The notes beneath the pieces were generated by a model that was not told the DNA's origin, did not search any database, and saw only the letters and a list, made by a program, of their open reading frames with translations. The position numbers were made by a program, and so were the translations under genes. From Tuctoria greenei (taxonomy: Eukaryota > Streptophyta > Magnoliopsida > Poales > Poaceae), in the NCBI GenBank assembly GCA_036927565.1, contig JAYESD010000007.1, forward strand, positions 4,299,644-4,363,643: 64,000 nucleotides of DNA. Direction: 5' to 3'. This document shows positions 1 through 11,400 of the stretch, one piece after another; position 1 is the first letter of the stretch; each line of letters begins with the position of its first letter.

Positions 1-54
1 GGACCATCCCCAGGTCTTCCTTCTCCACGTCAGCCACGTCCTCAGTCGGCGTAT

Positions 55-1500
55 GTGGCCCACCCGGGCTTTGGTGGTCTCGCCTACCCTGCAGGCGGGT
101 CGTCGACTCAGACCTACGGGGGCACTGCCTACCCAGCTGGGTACTCGGAGCCGCCAGCACCGCTCCAGGAGCCGCCCCCGGGGTGGGATCGTCAGGAACT
201 GACGTCTTCGTTCAGCACCATGCACCTCACACCACCTGCTACTGACTAGGTGGCTGATTTCGGAGCTTCGTACCATACCACTCCTGATGCCGGTATACTC
301 TCTTTTACACACCCCCCTCGTCCTTCGTTTTCTTCATCTATCGTTGTCGGGAATGGGTCTTCTGTTCTTCCGGTCACCTCAGAAGGTGACTCGGGATCTC
401 CGGGTTCTTTTCAGCTTAACAACATTCTTGTTGCTCTGGATATCATTCATAACCTGCTTTCGATTCGTAGTTTTACCACCGATAATAATGTTTCTGTTGA
501 GTTTGATCCTTTTGGTTTGTCTGTGAAGGATCTTTCCACCCAGCGTCTTCTTCTTCGATGTGATAGCCCGAGACCCCTGTACACGCTTTGACTTCCTTCT
601 TCTGCTGCGTCTCCGCGTTTTGTTTTGGCTACGACAGCTTCGTCCACCACTTGGCACCGCCGGCTCGGCCATCTTGGCATTGATGCTATGTCCAAGTTGT
701 CTAGTAGCTCAGTTATCTCGTGTACTAGGGGCACACATGAGTCTTTATGTCATGCTTGTCAGCTTGGTCGCCATGTTAGGCTTCCTTTTCCTACGTTGGT
801 GACTCATGTTTAGCATATTTTCGATCTCATTCACTGTGATTTGTGAACATCTCCTATTATCAGTGTCTCTGGTTTTAAATATTATTTAGTGATCATTGAT
901 GATTTCTCGCATTTTTCCTGGACGTTTCCCTTGCGTTTGAAGTCTGAGACCTATGTCACTCTCTCTCACTTCTTCGTTTGGGTTTCCACTCAGTTTTGAC
1001 GCACTGTCCGTGCTCTACAGTGTGATAACGGATGGGAGTTTGACAACTCAGCGCTCCATGATTTTTTACTCGCACATGGCGTCCAGTTGCGTATGTCTTG
1101 TCCATATACCTCTCCACAAAATGGCAAGGCAGAGCGTATGATTCGCACCACTAATGATGTCATGCGCTCTCTGATGTTTCAGACTTTTGTTCCTGCTCGA
1201 TATTGGGTAGAGGCTCTTCATACTTCCACTTTTCTTGTTAATCGTCTCCCCACCAAGTCGATTTGAGCACCTACTCCGTATTTTGCCTTGTATGGCACCA
1301 CCCCTCTCTATGACCACCTTCGAGTTTTTGGGTGCGCTTGCTACCCTAATCTTTCCGCCACGGCTCCACATAAGCTTGCATCCCGCTCTACTCGGTGTGT
1401 CTTCCTTGAATACTCTCTCGATCATAAGGGGTACCAGTGTCTTGACCTCACTACTCACCGTATCTTGATCTCTCGACACGTGTTCGACGAGTCCTCCTTT
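55..1500 (+). pseudogene. copia protease and integrase region, broken
   Basis: After a Pro/Gly-rich gag tail the protease is recognisable at about 247-590. Its active-site motif reads DFGA where DSGA or DTGA is expected, and a TAG stands just upstream at 247. The GAG-pre-integrase zinc region is at about 646-800 (TWHRRLGHLG, then CHACQLGRH). Integrase remains run on to about 1480, with the family motif LRVFGCACYPN near 1320 and VFLEYSLDHKGY near 1405. In-frame stops occur near 588, 844, 997 and 1264, where intact relatives have Arg, Trp or Ser codons. The product cannot be functional. The retroelement identity is certain, but the exact frames between the breaks are approximate. Confidence 0.85.
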
Positions 1501-1629
1501 CCCTTCTCCACTTCCTCCTCTGCTCCAGCCGCAGAGTTGGACTCTCTGTTTTCTACTGACACCGAGGTTGCTACAGTACAGCTGCCTTGGCCTTTTTCTG
1601 CAGGTACGACACCCGTTGCGCCACGCGTG

Positions 1630-2310
1630 GCCCCGACGTCATTTGTTGGGCCACGTGCGACTTCCACGACGTCGACTACTGCACCTCGTACAGTACCAAC
1701 GACTCAGGCGCCGTCGGCTGCACCTCCCGCAATCCCAGCGTCTCGGATCACTAACCCTGCACTCGTCTACCAGCGACGAGCGCAGGTTGGTGCTCAGGCT
1801 CCAGCAGCTCCGGCGTTCCGGGGGTCTTCAGTCGCGCCTCCAGCGGCCTCGACGCCTCCGACCCCTACTGTCGCGCCACGCGCGGCCCCGGCGTCTCCGA
1901 CCTCCACGACCGCGCCAAGCGCGGCCCTGGCGTCTCCGACCTCCACGACCGCGCCACGCGCGACCCCAGCGTCTCCAACCTCCTATGCCGTGCCACGCGC
2001 GGCCCCGGCGTCTCTGACCTCCTCTGCCGCGCCACGCGCGGCCCCGACGTCTTCGACCTCTACTGCTGCACCACCCGTGGCCCCGGCGTCTCCGGCGTCA
2101 CGAGCCGCGCCACGCGCGACCATGGCACCACGGTTTGCCGACCCTGCTCTTGTCTACCAGCGACGAGAGCGGGTTGGTGACCCGACTCCTTCTCGTGTCG
2201 AGCCCCCGGTGTACCACCCGCCCTTGCTCCACCGAGACCCGGGGCATGTTCACCCGATGGTTACTCGACGTGCAGCTTACTCGATGTGCAGCTGGAGTCC
2301 TCCGGCCTGT
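1630..2310 (+). other. Pro/Thr/Ala-rich linker between integrase and reverse transcriptase
   Basis: The frame continuing from integrase (1288-2313) encodes an unusually long Ala/Pro/Thr/Ser-rich spacer, the normal position of the variable linker in copia polyproteins. Two copies of a NPALVYQRR-type motif (near 1755 and 2140) flank a 39-base tandem repeat. The linker is low complexity and no enzymatic function is expected. Confidence 0.75.
1873..2112 (+). repeat. 39-bp in-frame minisatellite, six units plus a partial
   Basis: Units begin at 1873, 1912, 1951, 1990, 2029 and 2068, and a partial unit begins at 2107. Each starts with a variant of GCGCCACGCGCGGCCCC and encodes 13 residues of the type APRAAPASPTSTT. 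The period is a multiple of three, so expansion kept the reading frame. Confidence 0.9.
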
Positions 2311-2401
2311 TGAGCGTTTCTCCGGGGTTGTCTTCTCCTCAACGACGCCTCCACCGCCTGCCTCCTCTTCGATATCGCCTATACCGTCTTCCACCCGTAG
2401 C

Positions 2402-3893
2402 GCTCTCGTCGACCCTCACTGGCGTCGTGCTATGGAGGAAGAGTATGCGGCACTACTTGCCAACCGGACGTGGGACCTTGTTCCTCGTCCCACTTGTGGC
2501 AATATTGTCACATGCAAGTGGGTGTTCACGCATAAGAGGAAGGCAGATGGCTCCCTGGAGAGATATAAGGCTCGATGGGTACTTCAGGGCTTCACTCAGC
2601 GAATTGGAGTGGACTACGACGAGACCTTCAGTCCTGTGGTGAAGCCGGCGACGGTCTGCACCGTTTTGTCGCTGGCTCTCTCGCGTTCTTGGCCTATCCA
2701 CCAGCTGGATGTCAAGAATGCCTTCCTCCACGGTACTCTGACGAAGACAGTGTACTGAAGTCAGCCGATAGGGTTTGTTGATTCAGCTCATCCGGACATG
2801 GTTTGTAAGCTAAACAAATCCTTGTACGGTCTGAAGCAGGCACCACGAGCCTGGTACAGCCGGTTCGCCTCCTTTCTGGTCTCGTTGGGCTTCATTGAAG
2901 CCAAGTCGGACACGTCACTGTTTGTCTATCGACGAGAGGGTGGCACTGCCTACCTTCTTTTGTACGTCGATGACATTGTACTGACAGCGTCCAGTCCGGC
3001 TCTCCTTCAGCGTACTATCTCTACTTTACAGCAGGAGTTCGCCATGAAGGACCTGGGTCAGCTCAACCACTTCCTGGGTGTTGCAGTCGAGGACCGACCA
3101 GGTGGCCTGTTTCTTCACCAGCGGCAGTACTATCTGGACATCCTCGAGCGAGCGGGCATGATTGAGTGTAAGTCGTGCTCCACGCCGTACCTAGGCTAAG
3201 GTCTCTTCTGCCGACGGGACACCGGTCAGTGACCCGACCGCCTACAGGAGTCTTGCAGGTGCACTTCAGTACCTCACCTTCACCAGGCCGGACATCTCCT
3301 ATGCGGTTCAGCAGGTGTGCCTTCACATGCATGACCCGCGGGAGCCGCACCTCACCGTTGTGAAGCAGATCCTCCGGTACCTGCGCGGCACCCTCGACTA
3401 CGGCCTCCTTCTTCGACGTGACTCGCCCTCAAAGTTGGTCGTCTACACTGACACTGACTGGGCGGGTTGTCCCGACACCCGGCGGTCCACCTCTGGCTAC
3501 GCTGTCTTCTTGGGCGGAAACCTCGTCTCCTGGTCCTCGAAGCGGCAACCTGTGGTGTCGCGTTCGAGTGCTGAGGCGGAGTACCGCGCCGTGGCCAACG
3601 GCGTGGCTGAGGCCGCCTGGCTCCACCAGCTGCTGCAGGAGCTCCACTCCCCCGTCTCTCGGAGCACGTTGGTGTACTGCGATAACGTCAGCGCTGTCTA
3701 CCTCTCCACCAACCCTGTCTAGCATCAGCGCACGAAGCATGTGGAGATCGACCTCCACTTCGTTCATGAGCGGGTTGCACGTGGCGAGGTCCGGGTTCTC
3801 CACGTCCCGACGACGTCGCAGTTCGCTGACATCTTCACGAAGGGTCTCCCGTCATCTCTGTTTTCAGAGTTTCGGTCCAGTCTCAACATCTGT
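2402..3893 (+). pseudogene. copia reverse transcriptase and RNase H, broken
   Basis: RVT_2-type reverse transcriptase begins near 2410 (HWRRAMEEEYAALLANRTW) and includes WVFTHKRKADGS, a DYDETFSPVVK block, QLDVKNAFLHG, LNKSLYGLKQAPRAWY and the catalytic YVDDIVLT near 2963. RNase H follows with YTDTDWAGCPDTRRSTSGY near 3446, SSAEAEYRAVANG near 3566 and the family ending FADIFTKGLP near 3825. Breaks include a TGA at 2756 (YC-to-Y-stop), a stop and frameshift near 3197, and a TAG at 3720 before HQRTKHVE. The YVDD site is intact but the enzyme cannot be made in one piece. Confidence 0.9.
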
Positions 3894-3894
3894 T

Positions 3895-3909
3895 GGGGGG
3901 GGGGGGGGG
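3895..3909 (+). repeat. G15 run at the polypurine-tract position
   Basis: Fifteen consecutive G residues stand directly before the 3' LTR, where the polypurine tract that primes plus-strand DNA synthesis belongs. The run has probably expanded by slippage. Confidence 0.7.
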
Positions 3910-3910
3910 T

Positions 3911-4056
3911 TGTTGGACTGTATTTGTGTAGGGGTGTTGGACTGTATTTGTGTAAGGTGTTTTGGGCTAGGCCCATGTACCAGCCCACCCTAGGGGTCTA
4001 TATATATGTACTCTCCCCCTTTGGGGTTAATTAATCAATCATTATTCCCTTTATCA
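3911..4056 (+). repeat. short 3' LTR of the copia element
   Basis: The LTR begins TGTTGGACTG after the G run and contains a TATATATA box near 4001. It probably ends TTATCA at 4056 (end inferred from the TG...CA rule). The first 24 bases are duplicated (TGTTGGACTG recurs at 3935), so the true start could be either copy. Confidence 0.6.
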
Positions 4057-4209
4057 GATAAATTTCACACCAGCTGAGTGAAATCTATAGCATACATGCC
4101 TCACATAACTAGGCAAACAAATGCAATATAATGTATCAAGTACTAGCTACTGGCAAAGATTGCCATCAACTAAAGGTAAGAAAAGACGGAGAACAAATGT
4201 TGTACTTAC

Positions 4210-6534
4210 AACTCCCCGGGTGATGCGATTGGCCTAATTCCTTGAAATACACTATCTGGACGTTGTTCACCCAATACTTTAACTCTATCATGAAGATCTT
4301 TAGTTGTAAGCTTTTTCATCGCCCTGACCTGCTTGAACAAAGTTACAAATTAGCTTATACGTATTGAAGAAAACAGTAATCTTCCAGTTCCAGCCCACAG
4401 GCAATGCATGTTTTCAAGAGCTCTTGCCTACACATATTGTTCATAAAGAAGATCCCGTGACTTAAACACCATACATTTTTTCTTGAAGCAATACATGTCG
4501 TTCATCGAAAAAAAAGAAGGCCCAAAGGGAAAGACGTCCCAAAAGCATTGCAGGCCAGAAACACGCTGAAAGCGAATAAGTCAGCAAGGGGCTTCTTTCT
4601 TTTATTTGTTAGAACTGAGAACCATGATTTCAGCCCTTGTTGGTAGCCTCTCTACTGAGGTCTTACCACCACACTACAAGCAAGTTCTCACTCAAGAGTG
4701 TTTTACCGTATATTGGAATTTCTTGTATAAATCTCCCATCCTCACTTTACTAGCATAGGCATTAGACAAACAAACATTGGTGTTCCACCTTCCCAATGAT
4801 TTGAGCAGACTAACCTCTTTGCCACAACACCAATACAACTAAATTTGTAACCTTTTTACATGCAAGTAACATATGTTAAGAATCTCAAATAACAGTGACT
4901 TGATGACATAATCCCTTTTATGCATCCATCAGATGACAGATCTTCATATTATTAATACGGTGTAAAATTTGTTTCAAGATGAATATTGCTGAAGCATGTA
5001 TTGTCAATCATGGCACACAGAAAAAAAATGGAAGGCACATTCATTGATGCTGCAGATTGAAAGAAAAAGAAATGGCATTCATCATATACAAAGGAGATAC
5101 GTACCTTTCGATTTTCATGCTCAACTTTAAGCGTTTCCAGAACAGGAAGAAAAATTGTGTCCACAAATTCTTCCAGTTTTCCTTTGCTGTAGTAAATTTT
5201 TGATAGCTGCATCTTTACTTTCCCATCACACCACCAAGGTTTTTGTTGGTTTGGATTATTGGCAGACTGAAACTCTGCAAAAGACATAGAAAAAACACTA
5301 AAAGAGAGAAACCAGTCACATCAAAAAGCTTAGTGAACACCATACCTGAACTTTTGGGAGGACAAAGCAAAGCGACAGCTTCATCAGTTTTGTCCACATC
5401 AATAAGAAGCGAGGATAAGGTTATCCGGATACCAATATTGTCCGTCATGCCCTGTAAGGCTAAGGGGAAAAACGAAAAATACAAACACTACATCAACAAT
5501 GACAGTAGAAAAGAAATCAAGCACAAAACTTGACCAATTTCCATTTTTGTTTTAGGACCATTCGAGGGGCCAGTTTTTATGTGTTAGACAAATAAAGCAG
5601 AAAAAGGATTATCCAGAAAAGGTTCATCAATGATAATATCAAATTCAAATGTAGATTATCTTAAGCATCCAACAGAAGTCCATACGAATATACTATTAGT
5701 GTAGTCAAGATCATATACTAGTTCAAAAATGTTTCATAGAACATAAAAACGGAATCAAGAGGACCTTCAGCAAACCACAGAAGAAAGTTCTTTTCTAAAG
5801 CCTTCTCAAATCAAAAGAATCCAGTATGAATTACTCAGAAATTGGTTGACTTTTGCACTAAATCTTATCTGCAACCAATTTTAAGCTTGCAAACATAGAA
5901 GTGCTTCATGAAGGTAACAGAGCATAACCTTTATAAAAATATGGAATAGCTTTCCTTTTCTCCCCTAAGACCATGTAGCACTGAGCGGCTTTCACATATG
6001 AACTACACTGAAGAAACTAAGAGAGATCAGAATAATCAGCAGAAAAGGGTAAAGAAAGCAAGCAAATAAATACCAAGAGATCAAGAGAGCAACTCAGTAA
6101 AGTTGAAACGGATGCTTTATCTGAAAGTTAATGAATTCCGAAACTCTTCTTCGGATGTTAACAAATCCATGTACATGGGTTGCATACCAAACAATTAATA
6201 TGACCATAGTTTATGTTTGTAGTATGGTGGTTGTCCTTGAAAATCAACAGAAGTATGAGGTCTAGTTCAAAATGCATTATACTAGAGCTGCCATGTATAA
6301 AGAATTATGCTCCCTCCAGTTTTTACTTGATGCCGATAGGACACTTTTTAGTTCAAAAATAGACTACAAGTGTTGTGCTAACATTATCAAGTAAAACCTG
6401 AAGGGAATAATATGGAAAATGAGAATATATATATATATATGCATATATATATATATGTATATATATATATGTATATATATATATGTATATATATATATGC
6501 GTATGTGTGTGTGTGTGTGTGTGTCTACATATAC

Positions 6535-6602
<68 letters not shown>

Positions 6603-8423
6603 GGACAAAAGGAAAGAAGTGAATCAATGACTCACATCATTATTCCCAGCAATATTTTCAATCATTAAGTAAAAGTTTACTGCATATTCATACTGTCCCA
6701 TGTTTTCAAAAGTGCTAGCAAGTTCCTTGATCACATCAATATTATCTTTTGATGGCTCCAAGTGCACATCCTGGAGAAAAACCTGCATGAAAATGATGCT
6801 ATATGAGTTTGAGTGTATATTTTTGGACTCTGGAATAACAGAGGCTTGGATTGTATAATGTTGGAGTCCAGGAAAACAGAGACTTTATGCAAGCAAAGTT
6901 CTTTAAACAAAGGAGAGCTAAGGTGGAAACTGGTCTACATAACTCATTCTCTCATTCTTCACGAGTAAATTAGGGAATTCTGGAGTCACTACGCAAGGAG
7001 AGGAGGGAGATAATATTTTATTTAAAGGATGGATTGTGTCAAGTAATCTACAATAGAAAAGTCTATAACAAACCTCAGCATGTTTCATGTCTCCCAGATA
7101 AGCATGGCAGATTACAGCTTTTGCTTGCAACTGTACTGGTAACTTGTGTTTAGATCCCAATAGTAGTACTGCCTTCTCTATTTGTGTTAGTGCTTCACTA
7201 ATAGCATTGTTTCTTAGATAAAGTGATATCAATAAATCCAGAAGGCTCCAGTCCATCTTGGTGCTTCGGGTATTGACATATTCTTCCAACAAATTAATAG
7301 CTTTGTCAATCTGACCACAGTCTCTGTACATCTGAAACCAAAAGCATGATTCACAAATCATGAAACGACCCAAAGTCAGCTCAATTGAACTGATGACATA
7401 CTTCCAAGGAATAGAAATGAGAACATGTCCAAGTTTTTTTTAAAAAAAAAAAACAGTCTAAATTTAATTGGAACCCGGTAAATGCACATTCCGCCTTATG
7501 TAGGGAAAATCCAGTTTTTAATGCATTTGGAATTTAAAAGTTGTCAATCAAGTGATATGAAATTGGGGATTCAGCAAAGGGAATTAATATAAATATTCCA
7601 ATGGAAATTTAAGTATTAGACATCTCAGGATGAATTCAAAACAAGATGGTTCTCGGGCTGATCGGTGGACGCTACTCGATAAGGCATGGTGAGGCGACTT
7701 GGGCGATCAGATTTTTAGTCGTCCCACTAGTCGTCCGATCAAGGCGACTAGTCGGGCGATTACTGATCAGCACCTGACGGACGATCAGCTCTGGGAAGGG
7801 AAGGAACTGTTCTTTAACCAGGCCCGACGGCCCATTAGGGTTTCTATTCCCGATCGACTCATCCACGGGAGAGCGGTTCCTCTTTGCACTTCTGCCTGAG
7901 CGCGATAGACGGAACACGAAGCCGCCGCTCTCCGCCTTCAGCGTCGGCGAGCCGCGGGACCTCTGGTCCGGCGCCCCTCCCCCTCAGCGACGACCCTCCC
8001 CCTCCTCTTCTGCTGTTCCGGCGATCCTCCCCCACCCGCCACCCGAAGCGTCTTCAGAGCCAGCGAGCCGCAGATCTGTCTTCGGTGCCCCTCCCCGTAC
8101 TCAGCGGCGCCTCCCCGTCCTCAGCACTCAGTGACCCGTCACGTCCCCAGCACTCGGCGGTGCCCCTCCCCCTCCCTGTCCTCAGCACCCTCAGCACTGC
8201 GCAGGAGCGTGGAGGCATGAGTTCGTTGGAGGATGGTATGATTCCATCCCTCTCCCTCCCCTGTTTCTTCCTCTTAGACTTGTTCATGACTTCATGTGCT
8301 GTACTGATGTCTCTGTCTGCTGTTAGCTAAGAAGAGCTTCAATTTGTGTTGTCTGATGTGTGCTCAGTGCTGTTACTGGTAGCCTTAGCTAAGAACATGT
8401 TACTCCATAAATATGTGTATGTA

Positions 8424-8468
<45 letters not shown>

Positions 8469-11400
8469 GTGTTGACTAGAAATGTCGCCCAAAATATCCA
8501 GGATGACTAGGAGGTCGACTAGGGTCGACTAATCGCCCTAGTCGACGACTAATCGATCTAGTCGCCCTAGTCAGCCCTTAGGCGACTAGGGTCGACTAGA
8601 CGACTAATGAACCTTGCTTACAGGTAACCTCCAAGTTGTTTCCTCGCTACAAGAAATCATTTATATGAAATGCCTATTACCCTGTCCCATGCTTTTCTTA
8701 CAGATTGCAGAGAGCAAAGACTGAAATTATTCCTAGACCCATATTCATGGTTCATAACAAAATTGTAATATAAGCAAGCTACAGGAAAGGGCAATGCAAG
8801 GTATTAATGGCAATGTTCAATCTAAACTCAGTTCATTGCTTTAGCAATTGGCTCTAGCAAGCATACAATGTGATCCAATGTTATCAAGTCGGACGACTAA
8901 TCGCGATTAGACGTCCATATCACTCCCTGCAACTCGATCAGGGTCAACGACCCGATCTGGCCGATCAGAAAATTGATTGTCCGATTAGTCGGCCGATTAG
9001 CACGACTAATCGCCCGATCAGATGGAAAAAAATGTTCAGACAATTAGGGTTGGCAAATGGTTTTGGGCCTGAAGCCGGCGGCCCAACAAGCACCGAGATC
9101 CTCTACTCAGCGTCGCTCTTCCCTCCCGCACGCCTGTTCGCTCGATTCCGCAGCCGCCTCGCGCTCCCTAGCACCACGACGTCGCGCCGCCACCATCCTC
9201 CCCTGTCCGCGCTGCGCCGCCGTCCTCCCCTGTCCGCGCCGCGCCCCTGTCCGCGCCGCGCCGCCGCCCTCCCCTGTCCGCACCACGCTGCCTTCTGTCC
9301 GAGCCACGACCTTCCCTGTCCGCGCCGCACCCTCCCCTGTCCCCTGTGCTCAGCGCCCGCCGGCATACTCCATAGCTGCTGTGTGCTATGGAAATCAGGA
9401 TTCAGGAATCAAAACTGCTGCTGTGTGCTGTCTGAAACTCTGAATCTGTCCTGTGTGCTGCTGCTGTCTTAATTAGGAGTTCAGGTGTGTATTGCAGTAT
9501 TCCTCTCTAAATATGTCCATAACTTCAGATAGAATTTGATATATTCAATCTATATATACATACATATATATATAGGTATATATATATATAGGTATATATG
9601 TTCATATATGTAGTATCGACTAGATATTATCATGAAAAAAGGGTTGGACGACTAGGGGTTGACTAGGGGGTGACTAGAGGGCGATTAGTCGCCCTAGTCG
9701 ACCCTTAGGCGACTAGGGTCGATTAGGCGATTTGATAACCTTGATGTGATCTTGAACAAAACTTTGACAGACAAAAGATAAGCTGGTACTTCTTACTTTA
9801 GAAAGTATGTCTAGCTAAAGGGTGTCAGTTACCAATGTGTGCAGTGTGCTACACCAAATGTAACATTAAAGGCTCGTCTAAACTTGCAAGCTCTAGTTAT
9901 GTTACAATGAAATGAATACGACGTTTTAGATATCCAAGCAATAGTAACGAAAGATTATCACATGCAATAGACCTGTGCTGCTACTTTCCGAACGAAATCA
10001 TTGGCAGGATCAGCTTTGACTATCTGCTCATAAACCACTGCAGCTTTCTGATAGTCACGGAGTTTGCGATATATATCAGCACAGACATACTTCAGTCCTG
10101 TGTCTTCTGGATCTGCTCTCATTGCTTTTACAATGCAGTATCTTGCCAGAGGTGCATCCTCTTTTTTCCTGAGCAAAGCAGTCAGCAAGGTCAGTAATTC
10201 TATTTTATATCAGAATTCAGAAGACAGTATTTCTTCTATCCAGTAAAAGGTGACTTGTTATGTCACATGTCAGATTAAAACATTATCAACCTTCTTAATA
10301 TAATGAAGTGCAGTTCTCCTGCGTTTTCGAGAAAAGATTAAAACATTATAGCCACTTGCATTGATGAGCAATATATTCGACGCATGCATAAAAATTGTAT
10401 ACTATTCCCATAAACACGTACATTTAAATATGAACCTTGAATAAAATATTAATGGCCTCAATCCTCATCTGACTAATAAAACACAACAAACAAATATCCT
10501 AGCAAGTACTTCGTATGTCTTGCAATCAAAACTAACTTTATAAAAAAAAGAGGATATTCTTGTCTGTTACCAAACAAGCATCATACTGGTATTGAAAGGT
10601 TGTGTCACAGTATATACGGTTTAAATATATTATGAATGAAATCATAGCATGATGATGCTCCACGCATTCAGGTATTCTGAAAAGGACCAAAATCAACAAT
10701 GCATAATCCTTTTTAGGCAACACTTCTATACGGAAATATATCAAGTACACGATTCGTCAAAAGAAGAATAAAGTTATTCAAGAAGCAAAACCAGTAAAAG
10801 TTAGTATGAAGTAAATCACCTTGCCAAACCAACAAGTTTCTTCCACAGAGATCCATCCTTTGGGGAGACATATGCAGCAAGCATCAAGAAGTTTATGGCT
10901 TTTTCTAGTTCACCAGTCTCATCATAAATGCTACCAAGTAAATTATATGAATTTGGAAAATTTGGTGCAATGCGCACGATCTCGTGAAGAATAGGAATGG
11001 CCTGGAAAGAAATGACACCAGCACACTAATATTGTCAGAAATTTAGATATCGACAAATAAAGCATGTACATTATCCTAAAACCTGAAATACAGTTATATG
11101 CGCAATCAGTCTTTGAATCCACAAAAGTCAAACAGAAAAAACGTACACAGCAACAGAATGTACATGACAGCTCGAGCATCGAAACAGCAGATGGCATACA
11201 TCCTAATCATGACCCCCAAAGTCTCTCTCACTCTCATATCTTCCTTTCTCCCTTACTGGGGTACCCCTCCTCTTCATCATAACCCCATGTACCCTCCCTC
11301 ATCTTCATAAGAACCCCATGTACCTTCCCACATCTCCATCAAATGTGATCAAACATAACCTCTTTCTTGCCCTCTGTAAAATCCAGCATCGCTCCATCTC

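Larger units (their letters stand above)
1..4056 (+). mobile_element. Ty1/copia LTR retrotransposon, 3' part, decayed
   Basis: The order protease, GAG-pre-integrase, integrase, reverse transcriptase, RNase H is that of Ty1/copia. The 5' LTR and most of gag lie left of the window. The element is antisense to the TFIIIC gene on its right, so it sits either in an intron of that gene or at the point where the gene was broken. The RNase H tail, with HQRTKHVEIDLHFVHERV and then FADIFTKGLPSS, and the very short LTR suggest an Ale/Retrofit-like lineage (inference). Many stop codons and frameshifts interrupt the frame. No target-site duplication can be tested because the left end is missing. Confidence 0.9.

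Noticed and set aside
6364..6668. Open frames of Tyr-Ile repeats on both strands
   Set aside because: Translation of an AT/GT microsatellite.
9057..9472. Open frames rich in Arg, Pro and Cys
   Set aside because: Low-complexity CCTGTCCGCG repeats inside an hAT element; no domain and competing frames on both strands.
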